Shown here: in pieces, positions 55,318-64,000 of the stretch
Numbering within the stretch: position 1 is the first letter of the stretch
Layout of the letters: each line of letters opens with the position of its first letter
Origin: Trichinella spiralis
Lineage: Eukaryota; Nematoda; Enoplea; Trichinellida; Trichinellidae
Reading direction: 5' to 3'
DNA: 64,000 bases
Assembly (NCBI GenBank): GCA_000181795.3
Contig: CM012953.1
Coordinates: forward strand, 9,474,893 to 9,538,892
Made by a program: the position numbers and the translations under genes
The notes under the pieces: model-generated
Database searches by the model: none
Told to the model about the DNA's origin: nothing
The model's input: the letters and a program-made list of their open reading frames with translations, nothing else

Positions 55318-58300
55318 ATGGAGAAAATGGAATCTGGTCAACAACAAGCGGAAGTTGATGCTGATGAAAAACTGAATCAATATGTGGAAAATTGTGTTGA
55401 AGATGTTGCGAACCTCGAGAGTCAGATGTCATGCATGAAAGAATTGATTCCAGTTGTACAGGATGCTAGATTGTAATCATTGTAATTAACTGTAGCTGTG
55501 AGCTAATTATAAGCTTATTGCTCTTTTTAAGCTTTGCCCGAAGATTGATAGAGAAGATTTCTGGCAAAGAATTCCGTAAAGTAAGTTGAAAATAAATATA
55601 ATTTTATTTAGATGTGAAATTTTTCATCAAATGAAATGAACTCAATTAGAATTGTTGACTTTAACATTTTTAAAAATATTTTCTAATCGTGAAAATTTTG
55701 GCGCTTCAGTATTAATTAAATAATAAATAAATACTATTTTTAATGGTTTAGTAATAGTTTTATTGGCTTATAGGCTGGCTCTTTCAATAGCTGCTAATGT
55801 GGTTATTAATTTGTTGTTTTACAGTTGGCATAGCATATCTCTTAGCATGAATAGTATAACTTTTTGGTTTTTTCAAAATCTTTCAGTTTGAAAAGAGAAG
55901 AATTAAATGAATCCTATGTTAAGTTATCAGAGTGCGGTTTCTGTGATAAATTATAATATAACTTTTTTTCAAAATGAAGTATCTTTCTGTTATTTGCATA
56001 TTTTCAACGGGTAAAATTTGGTGTAAAGGTTTCAAAGTACTATTCTTATTTTAGCCAGAAATGGAAAGTGAAATTGTGGAATTGATTTGGTTGCTTTTCA
56101 ATTACGACACAGAATACTGTGTGCATAAATTTGACCGGTTCAATTTGGTGAAATTTTTGCCAAAACATAAAGACCTTGTCATTCAGTTGTAATTCACTGT
56201 TGTAACGAATTTCCGTTTTGAATCTTCATGAGTTTTCATTTAAGCTTTGCCATCGCAGCCCTGAGAATTGCAGGTATATTTGACCAATTTTCAGAAGATC
56301 TGTACACTGACTTTCGTTGGTCAGACGTTGATCTTAGGTATCCACTATTTAGTTGAATGATAATTTTTATTATGCATAAACTTATATATACATTTTAGAA
56401 TTATCCAGTATTATTTCAAGGGGTCACGCCTGTCTGAAACATTGAAGTTTTTAACTCGCCAACCGACTTCAGCGATTAAGCAGTTTCTGAATGAATCACC
56501 ATTGAAGAAATTGCGAGGTGTTGAATGTAAATGCGGCGTGGAATCTCGGAATTTGGACATTTTCAATAATGAACAATACTACATGCAAATGGCACATGCT
56601 ATATACGAGGAGAAAGTGCTTGTCGTTTACGGTCCAGGGGGGTGTGGAAAAAGCTGGCTACTCCGTTCCTTTGCTCACAGTGTTAAGCGATGCCGAGATT
56701 TAGTTGTTTTACAGCTAAGCGAACATATGGATGTGAAGGTCTGTCTAGTGTCAAGTTTTCTTTTAAAATATGTTTTTTTTAAATTATTTTTGTTTACATG
56801 CTGTAAACATATTTAGGCTTGTTTCGGTGGTTACGTATGCACTGAAGTGCCGGGTGAGTTCTGTTGGCAGTTGGGAGCGATTGGTGAAGTGAGTGTGCTT
56901 TTGTCATTTTCTTTTCCCAAACGCATGTTACAATTGTGTGCATATTTTAAGGCTGCCAAAATGGGAAAGTGGTTACTTTTAGAAGATGTAGATTGTTCCC
57001 CGGTAGAACTATTGCATCAGTTAGGAGCGATGATTGAAAATCGCCAGCTATTGGTGGATAATTTAAATGGAAAATTTGAATTGCACAGCAATTTCAGACT
57101 CATTTTCACGTCAAGGTAATGAAAAACAAAAGAAAATTAATAAGTATAAAAATTAATTGTTTGTTTATTTGTTTATTTTGCTATAGTGCCGATTATGAAA
57201 ATTTGCAAAGTAAAATTGGCGTTTTACACAAATATTGTCATTTTTTGGAAATGAAGCAGGTTAATTTTGCTGAACTTGCGAGTGTAAGTTCTGAAAAAGT
57301 AGTTTTGTAATTTTTTTACATTATTATTATTTTTTTAGGCTTTTTTTGAAGACAAAACGAAAAATGAAATGATGAATCTTATTTTTTCAAATTTGTTGAC
57401 ACTACCTCTGGATGCTAAAGTATCTCCAGTTACACTGAGGTAATGTGACAAGAGAATTGAGATATTCAAATTTGCAGTCAAGAATTAATGGATTTTCTAC
57501 GTTTAAAGAAGTTTGTTGAAAATGCGCAGAAGATTGGAAAGCAACGCCGTCGATGCACTCACCGAGGCAAAATTGAAAGACTGCTTCTTGGATTTGGACG
57601 ATTGCTTTTTGGCATCTATTCAGTCGAAAGCCGTTCGCAGCAGTGTCAGAAGTGAACTGGCTGAAAAATTTGGCCAAAATGTAAGCTTCTGTTGAACAGC
57701 AGTGATGTGAATGAAATGTGTTTGTAAAAAAATTTAAAATGTTTAAGATTATGAAGTACGAAAAAACACGCCGTCCATTGGTGCAGTTGAAATCTGACGG
57801 CATAAATATTGGCCGAGTTTATTTGAAAAAGCACACTGAACATATGAAATGGTGATGAATTGTTTGCATTATTGAAATTTAATTGAAAAAAATTAATTAT
57901 TTAAGGAAGTATGAATTTTTTTACACAAGTCAAGCTTGCAGTTTGTTGGAAAAGTTAGCCAGGGCTGTGTCGTTGAGCGAACCATTTTTGCTTGTTGGTG
58001 AAACTGGCTGTGGCAAAACTGCAGCCGTTCAATTTCTCGCCGAACGATTAGGTATATTTATTTATTGCTTTATGTTAATGTTGTCATTATTAATATTTTT
58101 GCATCACGCTATGTTTAAGGTGTTGAACTTACAATAATTAACATGGGTCAGCAGTCGGAAATTACCGATTTAATAGGCGGGTAAGCAAGCGTTTTTCTGT
58201 TGTTTTCAATGTGATTGTTGACTGCGTGTTCTGGTGAATAAAATTACTATTGTTTTCTTCAGGTTTCGTCCATGCGGCCCAGAATTTTTCTTTAATGATT

Positions 58301-61300
58301 TGTTGAAACGATTTAACAGCGTGAAACTACTGCCCAACATAGGAAGGGAACGTCTGGCAGAATCTATAAATGTTAATTTACTATTTCCCTGAAATATTAA
58401 TATTCCGAGCTGAGAATATGTTATTTTTTTCAGCAAGATTTTCAGAAAAAGGAATGGAAAAATGTCGTATGTAAAATGGAATGGGCCGTTCGGTTTACCG
58501 TCGAGAAATGCCAACCCAACGACCCGTCTCTTCGCGATTTTTTGGATTATTTGCAAAAATTGGTCAAGAGTGCGGGCAAAATGAAGCACATTGCACCGTT
58601 TCGATACGTTAAGGCAAGCAAATTTGTCCACCACTTCGCTCTTGTTGTGGAACTGGGCAGTAAACAAATAAACAAGCAAACAAAAAAAATTGTATTTTCA
58701 AAATTCAGGGTGCTTTGGCGAAGGCGGTGGAACTGGGCAAATGGCTGCTGATCGACGAGATCAACATGGCCTCACCCGAACTTTTGAACGCGTTGCACTT
58801 TTTGTTGGATTGTCGAGCTGGCGATCAAGTGTTGCTTGATCCGAGTCAGAAGGAAATGATCACCGTGCATGAAAATTTTCGACTTATTGCCTGCATGAAT
58901 CCGGCGACGGATGTTGGCAAGCGGGAGCTTAATCCAGGCTTGCGCAGTAGGTGCGTTGTAGTGGAAGCGTTCGATTTATTTATTCTATTCTGTTATATCG
59001 AGTGTTCGTTTGTTCCATTTTTAATTTTTGCAGTTGTGACCAAATATGAATAAAATAATTGCCCGTGATTATTAATTTTAGATTTACCGAGGTGTTCGTC
59101 GACGAGTTGGACAGTTTGGAAGACCTGCGTATGCTGACGAAAGCATATTTGGACAGAAATAAGCACTGGTCCATCACTGTTAACGTTATCGAATCTTTGG
59201 TGAAGTTTTTTGTTCAAATTAAATCAGTCAGCAGTGGTCTTTCTTCCGGTTTTCAATCTGCTAGTCCATGCTACACGTGAGCATTTCATTTTAATATACG
59301 ATATAACTTGATTTGATTTTTTTCTTTCAGTTTGAGAACTTACTGTAGAGCGTTAATGGATGCGAGTGAAAATCGCTTTCATTACACTTGGCGCTCTTTA
59401 TACGAGGTGGGTAGTTTTTATTTATTTTTATTAATTCATATTTTTTGAGTTTTTTGTTATATTTTTAGGCATTTTGTTTGAGTTTCTTGACAGAATTGGA
59501 CGCGAGTTCATATGAAACAGTGAAGAAAATGATATTTGAATATACCGTTCGTAAATGCAGTTCAATACCTGATTTGAAATCGTTGCTGTCCAGATGTAGC
59601 GTAATTAGTGATTCACGTTGCGTGTAATGTTGAATATATTGTTTTCCTTTACAAAATTATTTATTCACAATGATGTCGATTGTGTAAATTGCAGTGCGAT
59701 TTGTGGCTATCAACTTGTTCGTGGCAGTGCAGAAGTGAACGTTGATTCGTCTTATGTACTGACGGATACGGTAAAGAGAAACTTGGAAGATTTGTGTCGT
59801 GTAGTCAGTTCTAGGTATTGTGCTTTCAAGCTGTTTCATTTATATATGTATATATTTTTCGTATTATTTTAGGAAGTATCCTGTTTTATTGCAAGGCGAA
59901 ACTTCGGTTGGTAAGACGAGTTTAATCAGCTATTTGGCAAATTGCACTGGAAATGTATGCATGCGCATTAACAATCACCAAAATACGGATATCCAAGATT
60001 ACGTGGGCAGTTATGTAAATAATGCATCTGGACAACTGGTGTTCGTCGAAGGTTATTATTTTTGATGGAAATAAGAGAGAGAGAGTAAAATATATATGAA
60101 ATTATTTTTCAGGACCTTTGGTCAAAGCGATGCGAAATGGACATTGGATAATTTTAGATGAACTAAATTTGGCTGATTCGGATGTATTGGAATCTTTGAA
60201 TCGGGTAGGTTGAATTTTGTCATTTTCTTTTGTCTTTTTTTGTTTTAATTTTTTAATTGTTAATATAATTCAGGTTTTGGACGACAATCGCGAATTGTTC
60301 ATCATGGAAACGCAGGAAGTTGTTAAAGCGCATCCCAACTTTCAGATCTTTGCCACGCAAAATCCCCCTGGCTTGTACGGAGGAAGGAAAAGTTTGTCCA
60401 GGGCATTTCGTAATCGATTTGTTCAAATGAATTTCGGTGAACTGCCCTATAATGAAATTGAAACAATATTGCAAATGCGATGTGGTTTGCCGTTGTCTTA
60501 CGCGAGCAAAATGGTGGCAGTGATGAGAGAGTTGCAAGTACGTACAAAATTGTTAATATTCAAATTGAGTTGCGTTTTATTTACAATTTAAAAAAGAATA
60601 AAATTACATATGAATTGTTATTTGGTGATTAATAATAATTTTTGTCTTTATTTTTCACTTCAAGGCTAATCGATCAAGTTGCAGCATGTTCGCAGGACGA
60701 GAAGGATATATAACTTTGCGTGATCTGTTTCGGTGGGGTGATCGGTTTAAAAATGTTTCAGCACAACAAAACGACTATATTCAGTATCTTGCCGAACAAG
60801 GTATACACCAACCAATCCATATCTGTTGAATTGATCATGTCGATTAAGATAAAAATTTATTCAGTTAATTCGGAGGAATTATTTATATGTAATTTTGTTT
60901 TTATATTTTTATTTTGAAATTTTTTCAAGGCTATTTTATTCTTGCTGGTCGTTGTCGACGATCTGAAGATGAAAAAGTGGTGATAGAAAATTTGGAGACT
61001 TGTTTCAAGGTGAAAATTGATTCGGATAAATTGTTTCACATCGACTCGCCATATTTCCCTCTCGGTCTGCTCGACATTCGCAACAGTATGCACAGTCGAT
61101 TATTTATTTATTTGCTGCATCATCGGATGTTCGTGGTGAATTTGTATTTTTAAATTTAAAATTAAATTTCAGATGTGGAAGAATTCAAGCACATCTGTTG
61201 GACGAAATCGATTGTCCGATCAGCTGTACTGTTAGGTCAAGCTTTGCAATTCAACGAGCCCACTCTTCTTGTTGGCGATACAGGGTAAGTGATTTTTTGT

Positions 61301-64000
61301 TGTTTATTTTTTTTTGAGCATTTTTATAATTGTGTGTATGTGTGGATAATAAAATTTCAGTTGCGCCAAAACAACTCTGTGCCAAATGTTTGCAAAAGCG
61401 AACAGCCGTTCCATGAATACGATAAATTGTCACATGTCAACCGAAGCAGCTGATTTTGTTGGAAGATTGGTTCCTGCGCCTCTTGAATGTCAGGAGGTAA
61501 AAATTGAACTCGATTTGTTTCCTTACCTTGTTGTCATTTATATTTTTCATTCATTTAATTTAACAGATAGATTTGAAATTTGCCAGCCGTAATTTCGTGA
61601 ATATGATAAGTGGTTTTTTATCTTTAGCGTATGAGTATGTTTTTTTATTGGTTGGATGGTCCGTTGGTGAAATCGATGAAAAAAGGAGAATATTTTTTGA
61701 TTGATGAAATTTCACTTGCCGAAGATGCGGTAATTGAACGTTTGAACAGCGTGCTCGAGCCGGAACGTACGTTGACCGTGTACGAGCGTATCGGCTGTGC
61801 ACAGCCGAGGACGGTCCGCTCTGCTCCGGGCTTCAACGTCTTGGCGACGATGAATCCGGGCGGTGATTATGGCAAACGCGAGGTATGGCTTCATCTGGGC
61901 TGAATTCGCCCTTCCCCCCCCCCCCCCCACTTCCCTCCCCCTTTCATTGTTTAAATGGAAATTTTGAATTTTGTTCCAGTTGTCGCGAGCGTTGCGTAAT
62001 CGCTTCACCGAAATTTGGTGCAAAACTACATCACTCCATGCTTGTGAAGAGCAAGAGGATATGGTTGAATTGTTGTCTCAGAATTTGCCAGTAGAAGATG
62101 ACTTGCTCAGAAACGCACTGGCCAAATGTATGCTTGATTTCTTGCGGCAAATCGACTCTCGCATGCCAAAAGAGTTCAGTGAAACATATTGGAATTATAT
62201 ATATATATTTTTTTTTCTTTTTCTATGTGTTAATTTTGTAGATTTTCAATGCGGGATGTTATTGCCTGGTTGCAGTTCATCAAGGCGAATGTCGGAATGC
62301 TCGACGTGGCGTTGAGCATCGTTCACGGCGCTATAGCGACTGTAATTGATAGTTTTGGTAAATATTTGGGTTCTTATTTGAAATTAAAAAAAAGAACAGA
62401 AAAAAATTTCGAATAATATTCAACAAATACAACTTCAAGGTGCTAAAGGAGCTGCTGTTTCGGTTGAGGAGAGGAAAAAATTTGGCGATGACGTTTTCGA
62501 GCATTTGTTGAAATCTTTGGAATCACAGCTGGGTCGTGTAAATCGTAGCAAGCTATTAAACGCCCATATAACGAATCACGAAGACCACTTGCAAATTGGA
62601 TGCTTCACAGTAGCAAAAGGTGTGTTGAATTGTTTCTACTTTGTATGTGTGTGTGTTTGTTGAATTGTTGTCAATTTTTAAGGTAGTAAGCAGTGCTCAA
62701 CTGAAACTACTGTCATTGATGCTTTTGGGATGCGTAGTTATGATTTTTTTCGACTTGCCCGAGCGCTCAGTGTTCAACGGCCAATTTTGATTCAGGGAAG
62801 TCCTGGTGTTGGTAAAAGTACGCTGGTGATGGAATTCGCAGCTTTGACTGGACACCGAATAATTCGTATCAATTTATCCGAGCAAACGGTCAGTGAAAAT
62901 TTTGTGCAAAATTCCATAAAACAAAATTTATTGTTGTTTGTTTGATTTCGATTATTTTACAGGATCTTTGCGATCTTTTCGGATCCGAATTTCCAATAAT
63001 GAATGATAAAAGTAGGCAAATGTTTACTTGGTTGGACGGTCCGCTACTGGCTGCGGTGAAGAAGGGTCATTGGGTATTGTTGGACGAAGTGAGTAATTGA
63101 TTAAATTTTTTCAATTACCACTTTAAAATGATGATGTTGTTGTGTAAAATGTGTGATTTTTATTTTTTTTCTTCAGATGAATCTCGCAAGCCAAACTGTT
63201 CTGGAAGGCTTGAACGCTTGTTTCGATCATCGCGGTGAGATCACTATCCCTGAATTGGGTAAAACGTTCTCGGTTGGTAGAACAGCTACCAGATTTTTCG
63301 CATGCCAAAATCCGTACAATCAAGGCGGAAATCGAAAAGCCTTGCCTAGATCGTTTGTTAGCCGTTTCACTCTCGTGAGCATTCATTATTTTAAATTTTA
63401 CCCTTTGCCACTTGGTTTTTTATTTTGTTCTTTTGTTTTTTCATTTTTTTAACAGATCCATTTGAACAATTTGACCGAAACCGATCAGCTGGAGATTATG
63501 CGGCATAAATTCACCAATATTGAAGGACGTGTGTTGAAAAATATGGTCACTTTCAATAGCAAGGTTTGCCATGATATTTGCTTGTTGTATTTTTTATAGT
63601 TGGTTTTCGTTTATTGTTCAACTTTTGTGTTTTGCAGTTGAATGTGATGGTACGACAGCAGGGTTTTGAAAGCTTTGCCAGTGGCAACGCGGAATTCAAT
63701 TTGCGTGACTTGATCCGCTGGGGAAAACTGATTGTAAATATCAGTAATCAATTTTTTATCAGATTATTAAAACGGAAAAATGATATTTTTCAGTCAATTA
63801 CCGGCTTACCGTATGATAAACTTTTTTACACAGTATATGCTGTACGTATGCGGGATTATGAAGAACGTTCGAAGGTATAATGCAGCAGTGTTGAAAAACG
63901 AGCACATTTATTATTTATTTATTGTTGGCTTATTTTCAACTTTGAATTGAAATAACATAAAAGCAAGATGAAATAATACCATAGGATAAAAATGTAGAGT
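55318..64000 (+). CDS. MDN1: Midasin (Rea1/Mdn1), AAA-ATPase of 60S assembly, 5' part
   Basis: Dynein-like nuclear AAA+ giant that strips Ytm1 and Rsa4 from pre-60S particles. About 38 exons encode roughly 1,800 residues before the right edge (last exon 63794-63874): the N-terminal domain and AAA1 to AAA5. AAA6, linker, D/E-rich and MIDAS regions lie outside. Exon starts include 55532, 56055, 56245, 56399, 56817, 56952, 57187, 57339, 57509, 57748, 57906, 58120, 58263, 58434, 58709, 59082, 59331, 59469, 59695, 59873, 60113, 60274, 60665, 60930, 61173, 61361, 61567, 61628, 61980, 62242, 62439, 62693, 62963, 63177, 63456 and 63638. Walker A: GPGGCGKS (about 56631), GETGCGKT (57997), GETSVGKT (59895), GDTGCAKT (61274/61361, Ala for Gly) and GSPGVGKS (62795). 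Walker B: LLLEDVD, LLIDEIN, IILDELN, FLIDEIS and VLLDEMN. One intron (58614-58708) has a GC donor. The junction 62181/62242 does not close with GT-AG. Confidence 0.95.
58614..58708 (+). other. GC-AG intron in MDN1
   Basis: The exon ends GTTAAG and the intron begins GCAAGC, the consensus of minor GC donors (AG|GCAAGT), and ends TTCAG. Using it restores the conserved F-V-x-G-A/T-L segment (RYVKGALAKAV) ahead of the AAA2 Walker B. The competing GT (at 58608) would also keep frame but delete two conserved residues. Confidence 0.65.
61914..61928. repeat. Poly-C run in an MDN1 intron
   Basis: Fifteen consecutive C in a genome otherwise very poor in G+C, within the intron 61883-61979. Its length may be unreliable in the assembly. 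Confidence 0.85.

Noticed and set aside
57473-57508. Alternative MDN1 exon start at 57478 after TTTGCAG
   Set aside because: It shifts into a frame that ends in a stop within the exon. The acceptor at 57508 keeps the midasin frame (SLLKMRRRLE).
61901-61913. GAATTCGCCCTT, identical to the edge of common TA-cloning vectors, in an MDN1 intron
   Set aside because: Only 12 bases match and midasin coding sequence continues correctly on both sides, so vector contamination is not supported.

Overview
The window is 64 kb of strongly AT-rich (roughly 70% AT by eye) nuclear DNA from an animal. The genes have many short GT-AG introns, a good number only 40-80 bases long. Long gene-poor AT-rich stretches carry microsatellites. 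An invertebrate is clear. A nematode is my best guess, from the Patched-related (PTR) transporter, the small introns and the AT bias, but no species can be fixed from sequence alone. One run of N (44611-45109) is an assembly gap.

Layout from left to right: RPL4 (+, 2959-4714); a PCBP-type KH-domain RNA-binding protein (-, 5250-9875, with an upstream non-coding exon somewhere in an 8.5 kb gene-free stretch); a Patched-related sterol-sensing-domain protein (-, 18437-23773); a 5 kb gene-free stretch; COX6A (-, 28940-29751); ETFDH/ETF-QO (-, 30588-33266); sphingosine kinase (-, 34199-36840); ARMC8 (+, 37353-42102); a 4.4 kb Mutator-like (MULE) DNA transposon with 350-bp inverted repeats (42531-46965), holding the assembly gap and a nested piggyBac fragment; BAG1 (+, 47577-48628); NOC3L (-, 48674-52295); a small unrecognised multi-pass membrane protein (-, 52718-53363); and the 5' third of midasin MDN1 (+, 55318 to beyond the right edge). 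For every host gene except MDN1 I joined exons by hand, and each CDS closes in one open frame. MDN1 closes everywhere except one junction near 62181/62242.

The genes are ordinary conserved housekeeping genes and do not form an operon. Three concern ribosomes (RPL4, NOC3L and MDN1, the last two in 60S assembly), two are mitochondrial and nuclear-encoded (COX6A, ETFDH), and one each act in lipid signalling (SPHK), the GID/CTLH ubiquitin ligase (ARMC8) and Hsp70 co-chaperoning (BAG1). RPL4/PCBP and BAG1/NOC3L are tail-to-tail, the latter with only 45 bp between stop codons. SPHK/ARMC8 are head-to-head about 0.5 kb apart.

The points most worth a second look are: a near-identical 100-bp inverted repeat with one copy inside an RPL4 intron; the nested MULE/piggyBac element; a PCBP protein that lacks KH3 and whose KH1 loop is split between two micro-exons; and an MDN1 AAA4 Walker A motif with Ala in place of the last Gly, together with a GC-AG intron in the same gene. 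I found no wholly new system.
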